Below, in pieces: positions 21,933 to 33,018 of a stretch of DNA of 64,000 nt. Under the pieces are notes generated by a model that was given only the letters and a program-made list of their open reading frames with translations, made no database searches and was not told where the DNA came from. Source of the stretch: Sorghum bicolor (lineage: Eukaryota > Streptophyta > Magnoliopsida > Poales > Poaceae); contig NC_012871.2 in NCBI RefSeq assembly GCF_000003195.3, positions 51,188,183-51,252,182 on the forward strand. Reading direction: 5' to 3'. The translations under genes were made by a program, and so were the position numbers. Numbering within the stretch: position 1 is the first letter of the stretch; each line of letters starts with the position of its first letter.

Positions 21933-23863
21933 TGAAAGCCCAAGTTTGGTTTTGGTAATTAATGACACCAAGTTGCTAATGCCTTGTGTTTAAGTGATTT
22001 GAGTTAGGCATAGCAACACATGTGATGAAGGTGCATGGTGGCATGGAAAGGTGGCCACATGATCACAAAGGGATGAAGCATGAAGTGGAGATCATGGTGA
22101 TAGACGAGGAGCAAAGTTATCAAGGCAAAGGTATAAACATAGGGTTTTACTTTTGCCGGTCTAAGATGAGTAGAGAAGTGATTGATCGGGTTTAGGATAG
22201 ATAGCCGACTATCAAGAGGGGAAATCACGGTCATCTCTCGAATCAAGTGCTACTAGGTCTACATCTTGAGCATATGCATTAGGATCTAGTAAAGTGCTAA
22301 CTTAACTCCTTTGGTGAAAATGTTTATGAAAAGCTAACACACTTGCACTTTGGTGGTGGACACTTGTTGGTGTTAGCACATTTACAAAGGAGGTGGAGTT
22401 CCTAGGGTTGAGAGGGGTGTGGGTTCCTCTCTCCCTCCCGCCGAGCTTGCGAGGTGGGATTCGGCGCTTTTGAGAAAAATAAGTGTATATTTTCTATTGC
22501 GCCGGTGGGAAATTTGGAGAAGTCGTGGGAGTGTTTTTCGCTGAGAAACACTCACCGGACGCTGAGTGCGAAGGCACCGGACGCTGGCCTCAGAGTCCGA
22601 TGCGCTTGACCCTGCTAGGGTTGAGCACCGGACGCACCCTGAGAGCGTCCGGTGGTTAGCGTCCGGTGTGAAGGGTTTTTGCAACCCTCTCTGCGCACGA
22701 GTCCGGTGAGCACCGGACCATCCGGTGCCCAGCGTCCGGTGAGGTCGCGAGTTTGACAAACTCTCTGCGCATGAGTCCGGTGTGCACCGGACGCGTCCGG
22801 TGTGGACCTGCAGAGCGTCCGGTGATCCGCAGGTGACCGTTAGGATCTGACATGCGGGTTTCAAAGAGGACACCTAGCCTATCCCTGAGCACCGGACGCT
22901 TGGGGTCGAGCGTCCGGTGATCACTTAGTAGCGTCCGGTGCCCCCGTTTTCAGCCCAGTGAAAACAGCCAACGGCTAGTTTTTGTGAGGGGCTTATAAAT
23001 AGTTGGTGGCCGGCTTTGGGAGCTCATCTCTTGCACTTTTGATTACTTGAGACATACTTTTGAGCTAGAGAACACTCCCTCCACTCATCTCCTTGCTTGA
23101 TTGCTAATCCTAGTGAGATTGAGTGAGATTCAAGTGCATTGCTTTGAGAGTTGCATTTAGTGGCACTTGATTCTTGAGTTTGCTGCGGATTTCTTGTTAC
23201 TCTTGGGTGTTTCCCGACGCCCTAGACGGCTTGGAGCAGCGGTGGTGTTGAGCTCGTGATTGGAGATTGTTTCGAGCCTCACCAAGTGACTTGTGAGGGG
23301 TTCTTGAGCTTTCCCCGCGGGAGATCGCAATTGGCTACTCTAGTGGATTGCTCGTGGCTTGGAGGATCCCCATCTTGTGAGTGGATGTGCGGCACCCGCT
23401 GAGGGTTTGGCTTTGGATTGCCAATTAGCTCGTGATCCATCAAGTGGGTGTATCGCCACAACGAGGAGTAGCTTGCCGGGAAGCAAGTGAACCTCGGTAA
23501 AAAATCTTGTGTCATCTCTTGCCGAGGATTCTCTTGTGATTGTGAGTGATTGGTTGGTTATATCTCTACTCTACAACGTTGGTATAACAATCACTCTCCA
23601 CTCCTTTACTTACTTGTATACCTTGCTAGTTGTTTAGCTTGTTTAGTTTAGTCTTCTTGTTTAGGAGTGTAACTAGCTTTCTCTTGTTGTTGTGCTTTAG
23701 TGTTTAGCCTTGTACTAGACTTGTATAGGTGGCTTGCATAGCTTAGTTGTGCTAGTGCTAGAATAGCTTTGCCTTTTGTTTTACTAATCAACTTGTCTAG
23801 TTGAAGTTTGTAGAAAATTTAAATAGGCTATTCACCCCCCCCTCTAGCCATTTGGACCTTTCA
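21933..23863 (+). repeat. 5' LTR of Copia element A
   Basis: 1931 bases, TG...CA ends. It contains a CCGGAC palindrome array upstream of a TATAAATA box at 22994-23001 and a CCCCCCCC tract near the end. Transcription of the element should start shortly after the TATA box. Minus-strand ORFs of up to 163 codons in the array are by-products of the repeat. Confidence 0.95.
22550..22945. repeat. CCGGAC/GTCCGG palindrome array in the 5' LTR of A
   Basis: About fifteen half-sites CACCGGAC or GTCCGGTG in both orientations, some adjacent enough to form palindromes (for example GTCCGGTGTGCACCGGAC and CACCGGACGCGTCCGGTG near 22774-22801). The array lies just upstream of the TATA box. Comparable palindromes are known in Sirevirus LTRs; a cis-regulatory role is inferred. 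The same array recurs in the 3' LTR at about 30877-31270. Confidence 0.85.
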
Positions 23864-23865
23864 AG

Positions 23866-23880
23866 TGGTATCGGAGCCGA
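23866..23880 (+). other. Primer-binding site of element A
   Basis: TGGTATCGGAGCC, two bases after the LTR, matches the usual plant Copia site complementary to the 3' end of initiator methionine tRNA (TGGTATCAGAGC) with one change. It primes minus-strand cDNA synthesis. Confidence 0.85.
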
Positions 23881-23920
23881 GGCACCGTTTATTTGAGGCT
23901 TAACAACCTACGGTGAAGAA

Positions 23921-25984
23921 ATGGCTCTTAGCTTGTATATCAACAACACAAAGAAGGCACCTTACTTTGATGGCACAAATTATGCTTATTGGAAGGTCAA
24001 GATGACCGCCCATCTCAAGTCAATCAATAGAGAAGTTTGGAAGGTGACCGAAACAAAGTTTGAGGTTGCAAATGAGAATGCACCAACACCGGTTGAAGAA
24101 AAGAAGCTTCAATGCAATGACATTGCAATTAGTGCTCTTCATGAAGCTCTTGATGACAAGACCTTTGAACAAATCAAGAACATTGAGGTTGCTCATGATG
24201 CATGGGCAAAGTTAGAAGAAACATTTGAAGGCACCAAAGGTACCAAGACCGCCAAAGCTTATATCCTCCAAGAGAAGTTCTCAAGCTTCAAGATGCAAGA
24301 AGATGAAAGTGTGCCGGAGATGTTTCACCGGTTGCAAGTCATTGTAAATGAACTCAAGGCACTTGGGGAAGAAGTTAAAGATAGTCAATTCTCTATGAAG
24401 TTCTTGAGAAGCTTGCCCAAGAGATTTGACACATTGATCACCGTGCTAGTCAAGACAACACTTAGTGATTCAACTCCCCAACAAGTCTTCCAAGAGGTGA
24501 TGACCGATGATGCTTATAGGGAAGATGATGAGAAGGATGAGTTGATCAAGAAGAAGAAGAAGGATGGTGAGAAGAAAGATGATGAGAAAAAGAAAAGTGT
24601 GGCATTCAAGGCCTCCTCATCCAAGGGCAAAGCTAAGATAGAGTCATCAAGTGAGGAAGAAGCAAGCTCTTGTGATAGTGATGAAGATGAGGAGATGGCT
24701 CTTCTTGTCAAAAGATTTGGCAAGTTTATGAAGAAGAAGGGCTATCGGGCAAGAAGAAAGAAGAGCTCCTCCAAGAAGAATGATCATTCCATGAGGTGCT
24801 TTAGATGCCATAGCAAGGATCATCTCATCGCCAAGTGTCCTTATGATAGTGATGATGAAGATGCTATCAAGAAGGAAAGAAAGAAGCAAAAGAAGAAGCA
24901 AGAAAAGAAGGAAGGCTCAAACAAGAAGAAGGGTGATGCCCATGTTGCGACTTGGGATAGTGATGACTCCTCAAGTGATGATGAGAGCACCAAGAAGAAG
25001 GCGCATGCTAGTATTGCAATTCAAGGAAAGAGCTCCATCTTCGACACTCCATCATGCTTCATGGCTAAGGCCACTAAGGTATCATCCGATGATGAGAGTG
25101 ACCATGATAGTGATAGTGATAGTGATAGTGATAGTGATAGTGATGATGATGAACCAACTAAAAATGAACTAATCACTATGCTAGAAGATTGCACTCATCA
25201 CTATAAAGAAACTAGAAAGGAGTGCAAGGCCTTGCTTAAGGATAAGAAAACCCTTGAGCAAGAACTTGATGAGCTTAGAGCATCTTATGAGAGTCTAAAG
25301 GAAGACCATAAGAAGCTTCAAAAGGCTCACACTAAGCTTGAAGAAGCTCATTCCTCTCTAGTCAACAAATGCGAAAATGAGCCAACTAAAATGGAAAAAG
25401 CTAAAACTTGCAACATAGGCCTAACATGTGATATCTTAAGTAAGCCTATTGTTATTGCTTCTACTAACCCTTCATGTAGCACATCTACATCATCCTCATC
25501 TAGTAGTGGTGGTTTCACATGTGACACCACACTAAAAGTTGAGAATGAAATTCTCAAGAAGGAGGTGAAGGAGCTCAATCACACATTAGCCAAGGCTTAT
25601 GGTGGTGAGGACCGTTTGCTTATGTGCTTGGGTAGCCAAAGAGCTTCTCTCTACAAAGAGGGATTGGGCTATATCCCCAAGAAAGGCAAAGCCGCCTTTG
25701 CTCCTCACAAAACTAGTTTTGTGAAGAACAATGGCCGGTATTGCAAAGCTTGCAAGCAAGTTGGTCACCTAGAGCAACAATGCATGAACAAGAAACCTAA
25801 AGCTCATGTATCCTCAATTAAGCTAAATTCTTTCTATGTGCTTACCAAGGATACAAAAGGTGTTCATGCTAAGTTCATTGGTGCACCATGGATGGGCTCA
25901 AAGAAGAAAGCCATTTGGGTGCCAAAGAGCTTAGTTGCTAACCTTGGAGGACCCAATCAAGTTTGGGTACCTAAAAAGAATTGA
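23921..25984 (+). CDS. Gag protein of Copia element A
   Basis: A 687-residue open frame from the first ATG after the primer-binding site. Residues about 10-200 form the Copia gag (UBN2-type) capsid region (PYFDGTNYAYWKVKM near the start). Two CCHC zinc knuckles are present: CFRCHSKDHLIAKC at about 293-306 and CKACKQVGHLEQQC at about 608-621. Between them lie lysine- and aspartate/serine-rich low-complexity stretches and a predicted coiled coil at about 412-485. Gag packages element RNA into cytoplasmic particles. The length and two widely spaced knuckles fit the large gags of Sireviruses. The frame ends in TGA at 25982, about 40 bases before the protease motif. It is uninterrupted. Confidence 0.93.
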   Translation: MALSLYINNTKKAPYFDGTNYAYWKVKMTAHLKSINREVWKVTETKFEVANENAPTPVEEKKLQCNDIAISALHEALDDKTFEQIKNIEVAHDAWAKLEETFEGTKGTKTAKAYILQEKFSSFKMQEDESVPEMFHRLQVIVNELKALGEEVKDSQFSMKFLRSLPKRFDTLITVLVKTTLSDSTPQQVFQEVMTDDAYREDDEKDELIKKKKKDGEKKDDEKKKSVAFKASSSKGKAKIESSSEEEASSCDSDEDEEMALLVKRFGKFMKKKGYRARRKKSSSKKNDHSMRCFRCHSKDHLIAKCPYDSDDEDAIKKERKKQKKKQEKKEGSNKKKGDAHVATWDSDDSSSDDESTKKKAHASIAIQGKSSIFDTPSCFMAKATKVSSDDESDHDSDSDSDSDSDSDDDEPTKNELITMLEDCTHHYKETRKECKALLKDKKTLEQELDELRASYESLKEDHKKLQKAHTKLEEAHSSLVNKCENEPTKMEKAKTCNIGLTCDILSKPIVIASTNPSCSTSTSSSSSSGGFTCDTTLKVENEILKKEVKELNHTLAKAYGGEDRLLMCLGSQRASLYKEGLGYIPKKGKAAFAPHKTSFVKNNGRYCKACKQVGHLEQQCMNKKPKAHVSSIKLNSFYVLTKDTKGVHAKFIGAPWMGSKKKAIWVPKSLVANLGGPNQVWVPKKN

Positions 25985-25997
25985 TCTTGTCTTGTAG
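25985..25997 (+). promoter_or_regulatory. Splice-acceptor-like sequence at the gag/pol boundary of A
   Basis: Between the gag TGA and the pol frame the sequence is TCTTGTCTTGTAG, a pyrimidine-rich tract ending in TAG, followed by GTCAATTACAAAGC. The TAG at 25995-25997 is itself a stop in the pol frame, so pol is closed immediately upstream of this point. Element B has the same layout. An acceptor site would let a spliced RNA open pol, but no donor was proven. Confidence 0.5.
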
Positions 25998-28900
25998 GTC
26001 AATTACAAAGCTGGAGGAAGGCATTGGGTGCTTGATAGTGGGTGCACTCAACATATGACCGGGGAGTCTTGTATGTTCAAATCAATTGATACTAGTCAAA
26101 ATAGTGGTTTTGATTCAATTACCTTCGGCAACAACAAGAAAGGCAAGGTCAAGGGGCTTGGTAAAATTGCTATCTCAAATGACATGAGCATATCAAATGT
26201 GTTGCTAGTTGAAAGCCTTGATTTCAATCTCTTGTCAATTGCACAACTTTGTGACCTTGGTTTCAAGTGCATCTTTGGAAGTGATGATGTTGAGGTGGTT
26301 AGTGTTGATGGATCAAACTTGATATTCAAAGGATTTAGGCATGGTAGCTTATACTTGGTTGATTTCAATGATAGTGACACTCAATTGACATCATGCCTAA
26401 TTAGCAAATCAAGTTTGGGTTGGTTGTGGCATAGAAGGCTTGGTCATGTTGGAATGAAACAATTGAACAAACTATTGAGGCATGACTTAGTTAGAGGCTT
26501 GAAGGATGTCACCTTTGAGAAGGATAAACCATATAGTGCTTGTCAAGCCGGAAAGCAAGTTGGATATGCACATCCTAAGAAAAGTGAAATGAGCACATCA
26601 AAGGCATTTGAGCTTTTGCACATGGATTTATTTGGGCCAACAACATATACTAGCATTGGTGGCAACAAGTATGGATTTGTGATAGTAGATGACTACACTA
26701 GATACACTTGGGTGTTCTTTCTCTATGACAAGAGTGATGTTTGTGATCTATTCAAGTCTTTTGTCAAGAGGGTGCAAAATGAGTTTGAAACCACTATCAA
26801 GAAGATTAGAAGTGACAATGGTAGTGAATTCAAGAACACAAGAATTGATGAATTGTGTGATGATCTTGGCATTGGACATCAATTCTCTCCAACATACACT
26901 CCTCAATCCAATGGTGTAGTTGAAAGGAAGAATAGAACCTTGATTGATATGGCAAGATCAATGCTTAGTGAATACAATGTTAGCCATTCATTTTGGAGTG
27001 AAGCTATCAACACGGCTTGCTATTGTAGCAACCGTCTCTATTGCCATGGGAAGCTTGGGAAGACACCATATGAGCTATTGAATGGAAGAAAGCCCAACAT
27101 TGCATACTTTAGAGTGTTTGGTTGCAAATGCTACATTCTCAAGAAAGGCACTAGATTGAGTAAATTTGAGAAGAAATGTGATGAAGGGTTCTTACTTGGT
27201 TATTCCACCACAAGCAAAGCATATAGAGTTTGGAACTTGACAAGTGGCACATTGGAAGAAGTCCATGATGTTGAGTTTGATGAAACCGAGGGATCTCAAA
27301 GTGAAGCTCAAAATCTTGATGATGTGAGAGGAGATCAATTGGCAAATGCAATGAAGAACATGGATGTTGGTGACATAAGGCCAATGCAAGTTGATGATGA
27401 CAATGACATTCACATGATCAATCAAGAAGTGCAAATTGACTCAAATCAAGCAAGTACTAGTGGCTCTCATGATGATGATCAAAATCAAAATCAAGCTAGT
27501 GGAAGTAATCAACTCCCAATACTCCAACCTACAAGCATAGCAAGAGATCATCCATTGGATCAAGTCATTGGTGGTATTCAAAGTGGTGTACAAACAAGAT
27601 CAAGACTAGCATCCTTTTGTGAGCACTATTCATTTGTCTCATTTGAGGAACCAAAGAAAATAGAAGATGCATTGAGAGATTCCGATTGGGTAAATGCCAT
27701 GCATGAAGAATTGAACAACTTCACAAGAAATCAAGTGTGGGAGCTTGTTGAGAGGCCAAAGAACTACAATGTGATTGGTACCAAGTGGGTCTTTAGAAAC
27801 AAGCAAGATCAAGATGGTGTAGTTGTGAGAAACAAAGCAAGATTAGTAGCACAAGGCTACACTCAAGTTGAAGGTCTTGACTTTGGAGAAACATATGCAC
27901 CGATTGCAAGATTGGAGGCAATTAGAATATTATTAGCCTATGCTTGTGCCCACAACATCAAGCTCTATCAAATGGATGTGAAGAGTGCATTTCTCAATGG
28001 ATACATCAATGAGTTGGTTTATGTTGAACAACCTCCCGGTTTTGAAGATGACAAGAAACCCAACCATGTGTACAAGCTCAAGAAGGCATTGTATGGTTTG
28101 AAGCAAGCACCTAGAGCATGGTATGAGAGATTGAGAGATTTCCTTCTCTCTATAGGGTTCAAGATGGGAAAGGTTGACACTACTCTCTTCACCAAGAAGC
28201 TAGGCAATGACTTGTTTGTGTTGCAAATCTATGTTGATGATATCATTTTTGGATCAGCCAATCAAGATTTTTGTGAAGAGTTTGGAGAAATGATGGCAAA
28301 TGAGTTTGAGATGTCCATGATTGGAGAGCTTAGTTACTTCCTTGGACTTCAAATAAAACAAATGAAAGACGGCACTTTTGTGAGTCAAGGCAAGTACATC
28401 AAGGACATGATCAAGAAGTTTGGGTTGCTAGAAGCTAAACCAATGAGCACACCTATGGGCACAAATGATCAATTAGGTAGTGATGCAAGTGGCAACATGG
28501 TAGATCAAAAGTTATATCGATCCATGATTGGAAGTTTGCTCTATGTCACCGCATCAAGGCCGGATGTAATGTTTAGTGTGTGCAAATGTGCAAGATACCA
28601 AGCTTCACCTAGAGAAAGTCACTTGAAGGCAACCAAAAGAATATTGAGGTATCTTAAGGGCACTCATGATGTTGGATTATGGTATCCCAAGGGGTCTAAC
28701 TTTGAGTTGATTGGTTATTCGGACTCCGACTATGGTGGATGCAAAATTGATAGAATGAGCACAAGTGGCACTTATCAATTGCTAGGAAGGTCTCTAGTTT
28801 CATGGTCATCAAAGAAACAAAATAGTGTTGCACTATCAACCGCTGAGGCCGAATACATTAGTGCCGGTAGTTGTTGTGCACAATTGCTTTGGATGAAAGC

Positions 28901-29183
28901 TACCTTGAATGACTTTGGAATCAAATTCAAGAATGTGCCTTTGCTATGTGACAATGAGAGTGCAATCAAGATGACACAAAATCTGGTTCAACATTCAAGA
29001 ACCAAGCACATTGACATAAGGCACCATTTCATAAGAGACCATCAACAAAAGGGTGATATTAGCATTGAAAGCATTGGCACCGAAGATCAACTAGCCGACA
29101 TTTTCACAAAGCCACTTGATGAGAAGAGATTTTGCAAGTTGAGGAATGAATTGAACATACTTGACTTCTCCAACTTGAGATGA
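25998..29183 (+). CDS. Pol polyprotein of Copia element A (PR-INT-RT-RH)
   Basis: An open frame of about 1061 codons, in +1 relative to gag and preceded directly by TAG; there is no good ATG before the protease. Counting from 26028: aspartic protease LDSGCTQHM at 2-10; zinc-binding GAG-pre-integrase region WHRRLGH at about 134; integrase core with [15 protein letters not shown] and [11 protein letters not shown]; reverse transcriptase with YVDD at about 735-738; RNase H with DSDYGGC and STAEAEY at about 937. In the HHCC zinc motif the first cysteine is tyrosine (codon 26532, PYSACQAG; element B has LCSACQAG), which should weaken integrase. The order protease-integrase-RT identifies Copia. How it is translated is unclear. 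Confidence 0.92.
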   Translation, partial: VNYKAGGRHWVLDSGCTQHMTGESCMFKSIDTSQNSGFDSITFGNNKKGKVKGLGKIAISNDMSISNVLLVESLDFNLLSIAQLCDLGFKCIFGSDDVEVVSVDGSNLIFKGFRHGSLYLVDFNDSDTQLTSCLISKSSLGWLWHRRLGHVGMKQLNKLLRHDLVRGLKDVTFEKDKPYSACQAGKQVGYAHPKKSEMSTSKAFELLHMDLFGPTTYTSIGGNKYGFVIVDDYTRYTWVFFLYDKSDVCDLFKSFVKRVQNEFETTIKKIRSDNGSEFKNTRIDELCDDLGIGHQFSPTYTPQSNGVVERKNRTLIDMARSMLSEYNVSHSFWSEAINTACYCSNRLYCHGKLGKTPYELLNGRKPNIAYFRVFGCKCYILKKGTRLSKFEKKCDEGFLLGYSTTSKAYRVWNLTSGTLEEVHDVEFDETEGSQSEAQNLDDVRGDQLANAMKNMDVGDIRPMQVDDDNDIHMINQEVQIDSNQASTSGSHDDDQNQNQASGSNQLPILQPTSIARDHPLDQVIGGIQSGVQTRSRLASFCEHYSFVSFEEPKKIEDALRDSDWVNAMHEELNNFTRNQVWELVERPKNYNVIGTKWVFRNKQDQDGVVVRNKARLVAQGYTQVEGLDFGETYAPIARLEAIRILLAYACAHNIKLYQMDVKSAFLNGYINELVYVEQPPGFEDDKKPNHVYKLKKALYGLKQAPRAWYERLRDFLLSIGFKMGKVDTTLFTKKLGNDLFVLQIYVDDIIFGSANQDFCEEFGEMMANEFEMSMIGELSYFLGLQIKQMKDGTFVSQGKYIKDMIKKFGLLEAKPMSTPMGTNDQLGSDASGNMVDQKLYRSMIGSLLYVTASRPDVMFSVCKCARYQASPRESHLKATKRILRYLKGTHDVGLWYPKGSNFELIGYSDSDYGGCKIDRMSTSGTYQLLGRSLVSWSSKKQNSVALSTAEAEYISAGSCCAQLLWMKATLNDFGIKFKNVPLLCDNESAIKMTQNLVQHSRTKHIDIRHHFIRDHQQKGDISIESIGTEDQLADIFTKPLDEKRFCKLRNELNILDFSNLR

Positions 29184-30259
29184 GTGCACCCCCACATTTA
29201 TATATGACATGCCTCTCCTCCAACAAATCAAGGTAAAGTTGATTGACATAGCATTCATACTTTGCTAAGGACATGATTAGAACATATAGACATGTTTGCA
29301 TGACAAATAGGATCATTCATGAAAATCAAAAGGGTTTGATGTATGTATGGTACCACTATTGCTTCTATGTTTGATTGATCTAGTGGTAGCATATGACATG
29401 TCTGTGAGCTTGCAAGCGTAGTGTTGAATCTAGAATATGAGCTTATGATGTGTAATTCAACATGGTCAAGATAACCCTTATACTTCATGAGGTGTGAAAA
29501 AGCTTGTCCTTGGATCAAACCGAATTACATATTCTAGGCAAGTGATCTAGATTGAACCATAATTTGACCCTCAAATTGATTGACTTAATTCTCACTAAAA
29601 TTTGAACCTTTGTGGTCATTGATGACAAAGGGGGAGAGAAACAAAGATAAAATCATAAAGGGGGAGAAAAGTGCTTAAGGGGGAGAGATAACTTTTGAAA
29701 AATTAAAACTTGAGCACACAAATAGGGGGAGCAAGCTCATGAACCTTTTGTTGCATTTGTATGTGCACTAACATAATGAGGTGTTGCATTGCAAAATTTG
29801 TTTTCACTACTCTTGTTTGATTGGTGCTTGCTAGAAGTAGAACTTGAATGATGCTTTGAATTCTAGCATAGAGTTTTATTTTTCTTGTGGTATCTAGACA
29901 TATAATGTGATCTCACGAGATATCTTGAGTTTTTGATGTATGTCTAGCTACATTGGTGCTAAGGATGGTATATTGGCAACTCCGATTGGTATCACGCTTC
30001 AAAGGTCCATTCTATATACCTTAGCATCATTTTGGTAGTAATAAATCTCCCAAAACTCTAATTTATGCATATGTGCAAACTTGAACCAAACTCATGGAAG
30101 CACATATGTAGGGGGAGCTAATACTACCAAAACCGAAATTGAAATGTTTGTCCAACCTTGTCTCATGATTAAAATGCTTTGGACAAGCAATTCAAGTTCA
30201 TTATGATTTCATTTCATATCTTTGTGATGGTTGTCATCAATTACCAAAAAGGGGGAGAT
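29184..30259 (+). other. Noncoding 3' region of A with repeated polypurine tracts
   Basis: No env-like ORF is present. GGGGGAG tracts occur near 29630, 29660, 29681, 29726 and 30111, and the last (AAAAAGGGGGAGAT, 30246-30259) abuts the 3' LTR and is the functional plus-strand primer site by position. Repeated polypurine motifs upstream of the 3' LTR are a recognised Sirevirus trait. Small minus-strand ORFs are not called. Confidence 0.8.
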
Positions 30260-32192
30260 TGAAAGCCCAAGTTTGGTTTTGGTAATTAATGACACCAAGT
30301 TGCTAATGCCTTGTGTTTAAGTGATTTGAGTTAGGCATAGCAACACATGTGATGAAGGTGCATGGTGGCATGGAAAGGTGGCCACATGATCACAAAGGGA
30401 TGAAGCATGAAGTGGAGATCATGGTGATAGACGAGGAGCAAAGTTATCAAGGCAAAGGTATAAACATAGGGTTTTACTTTTGCCGGTCTAAGATGAGTAG
30501 AGAAGTGATTGATCGGGTTTAGGATAGATAGCCGACTATCAAGAGGGGAAATCACGGTCATCTCTCGAATCAAGTGCTACTAGGTCTACATCTTGAGCAT
30601 ATGCATTAGGATCTAGTAAAGTGCTAACTTAACTCCTTTGGTGAAAATGTTTATGAAAAGCTAACACACTTGCACTTTGGTGGTGGACACTTGTTGGTGT
30701 TAGCACATTTACAAAGGAGGTGGAGTTCCTAGGGTTGAGAGGGGTGTGGGTTCCTCTCTCCCTCCCGCCGAGCTTGCGAGGTGGGATTCGGCGCTTTTGA
30801 GAAAAATAAGTGTATATTTTCTATTGCGCCGGTGGGAAATTTGGAGAAGTCGTGGGAGTGTTTTTCGCTGAGAAACACTCACCGGACGCTGAGTGCGAAG
30901 GCACCGGACGCTGGCCTTAGAGTCTGATGCGCTTGACCCTGCTAGGGTTGAGCACCGGACGCACCCTGAGAGCGTCCGGTGGTTAGCGTCCGGTGTGAAG
31001 GGTTTTTGCAACCCTCTCTGCGCACGAATCCGGTGAGCACCGGACCATCCGGTGCCCAGCGTCCGGTGAGGTCGCGAGTTTGACAAACTCTCTGCGCATG
31101 AGTCCGGTGTGCACCGGACGCGTCCGGTGTGGACCTGCAGAGCGTCCGGTGATCCGCAGGTGACCGTTAGGATCTGACATGCGGGTTTCAAAGAGGACAC
31201 CTAACCTATCCCTGAGCACCGGACGCTTGGGGTCGAGCGTCCGGTGATCACTTAGTAGCGTCCGGTGCCCCCGTTTTCAGCCCAGTGAAAACAGCCAACG
31301 GCTAGTTTTTGTGAGGGGCTTATAAATAGTTGGTGGCCGGCTTTGGGAGCTCATCTCTTGCACTTTTGATTACTTGAGACATACTTTTGAGCTAGAGAAC
31401 ACTCCCTCCACTCATCTCCTTGCTTGATTGCTAATCCTAGTGAGATTGAGTGAGATTCAAGTGCATTGCTTTGAGAGTTGCATTTAGTGGCACTTGATTC
31501 TTGAGTTTGCTGCGGATTTCTTGTTACTCTTGGGTGTTTCCCGACGCCCTAGATGGCTTGGAGCAGCGGTGGTGTTGAGCTCGTGATTGGAGATTGTTTC
31601 GAGCCTCACCAAGTGACTTGTGAGGGGTTCTTGAGCTTTCCCCGCGGGAGATCGCAATTGGCTACTCTAGTGGATTGCTCGTGGCTTGGAGGATCCCCAT
31701 CTTGTGAGTGGATGTGCGGCACCCGCTGAGGGTTTGGCTTTGGATTGCCAATTAGCTCGTGATCCATCAAGTGGGTGTATCGCCACAACGAGGAGTAGCT
31801 TGCCGGGAAGCAAGTGAACCTCGGTAAAAAATCTTGTGTCATCTCTTGCCGAGGATTCTCTTGTGATTGTGAGTGATTGGTTGGTTATATCTCTACTCTA
31901 CAACGTTGGTATAACAATCACTCTCCACTCCTTTACTTACTTGTATACCTTGCTAGTTGTTTAGCTTGTTTAGTTTAGTCTTCTTGTTTAGGAGTGTAAC
32001 TAGCTTTCTCTTGTTGTTGTGCTTTAGTGTTTAGCCTTGTACTAGACTTGTATAGGTGGCTTGCATAGCTTAGTTGTGCTAGTGCTAGAATAGCTTTGCC
32101 TTTTGTTTTACTAATCAACTTGTCTAGTTGAAGTTTGTAGAAAATTTAAATAGGCTATTCACCCCCCCCCCTCTAGCCATTTGGACCTTTCA
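30260..32192 (+). repeat. 3' LTR of Copia element A
   Basis: 1933 bases, nearly identical to 21933-23863. Differences seen are transitions near 30916, 30923, 31027, 31203 and 31553 and two extra Cs in the terminal C-tract. TATAAATA lies at 31321-31328. Ends in ACCTTTCA and is followed by the ACCGG duplication. Confidence 0.95.
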
Positions 32193-32600
32193 ACCGGACA
32201 CTCAGGGTGCGTCCGGTGGCTCACGTCCGGTGACCCTACAAGTTTGCGGTGCTCTCTGCGCATGGGTCCGTTGTGCACCGGACGCGTCCGGTGTGGACCA
32301 GCAGAGCGTCCGGTGGTGCTGTGTCAGGCGCAAGGGCATGCTAGCCGTTGGCGGCAACGGTCGAGTTCAAATGGCTAGTGACACATGGCTGTTTCTGGAG
32401 CACCGGACGCACTATTCTAGCGTCTGGTGGCTCCCTGCACTGGGTCCGGTGTGCATGACCTTTGCCCAGTGAAGGAGCAACAGCTAGTTTTGCCCTTGGG
32501 GCTATAAATAGAAGTGGTGGCCGGCCTTGGCTGGCGCTGAGCACCCCTAGGACTTAGTGTCCATGCTTGGGGAGTGCTAGTAAAGCCTCTAACTCACATA

Positions 32601-33018
32601 TGCTAGATAGTGATCATCTAATTGTATGAGTGAGCGATTCTAGTGTGTTGCATTGAAAGATTGCATCGAGTGGCACTAGGTGTTCGTATTGCAAGCCGAT
32701 GGTGCTTGTTACTCTTGGAGGTTGCCACCTCCTAGACGACTTGGTGGCTTGTGACTCCATTGAAGCACGCAAGGAGATTGTGCAGTGCTCTAGAGAAAAG
32801 ATTATGAGGGGTACGGTGCTCACCCTGCAGGGATCGCGAAGAGCAACTCTAGTTGAGCGAGACATGAAGAGCGACAAGTGGTCCAGCTGGGTCAAGTGCT
32901 AGAGCTTGTGGTAAGCACTCCACGTGGGAGAGTGTGACTTGCGGGTCACCACTAGCAAGAGGACCGGCGGCAACCTTGGAGCTTGTCTCAACAGGGACGT
33001 AGCTTGGTGGCAACCAAG
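32601..33018 (+). other. Middle part of solo LTR C, no gene
   Basis: This stretch belongs to LTR C downstream of its TATA box. Its small ORFs correspond to the R/U5 part seen in the other LTRs (TTGCATNGAGTGGCACT and GTTACTCTTGG motifs). Nothing else is present. Confidence 0.6.

Larger units (their letters stand above)
21933..32192 (+). mobile_element. Copia retrotransposon A (Sirevirus type), 10.3 kb
   Basis: A complete element: 1931- and 1933-base LTRs (TGAAAGCCC...ACCTTTCA), primer-binding site, gag, pol, a noncoding 3' region with repeated polypurine tracts, and an ACCGG target duplication (21928-21932, 32193-32197). By eye the LTRs differ at about five positions, all transitions, plus two Cs in a homopolymer. 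This indicates insertion on the order of 0.1 million years ago at commonly used grass rates. It is inserted into a CACCGGAC motif of solo LTR C. The integrase lacks one zinc-binding cysteine, so autonomy is doubtful. Confidence 0.96.

Noticed and set aside
22382..22892. Minus-strand ORFs of 163 and 78 codons, repeated at 30709-31219
   Set aside because: They read the palindrome array of the LTRs in antisense; repeats like RTRAQR come from the motif.
22550..22945. CRISPR-like appearance of repeated short palindromes
   Set aside because: Spacing is irregular, units alternate orientation, and the array sits in a plant LTR.
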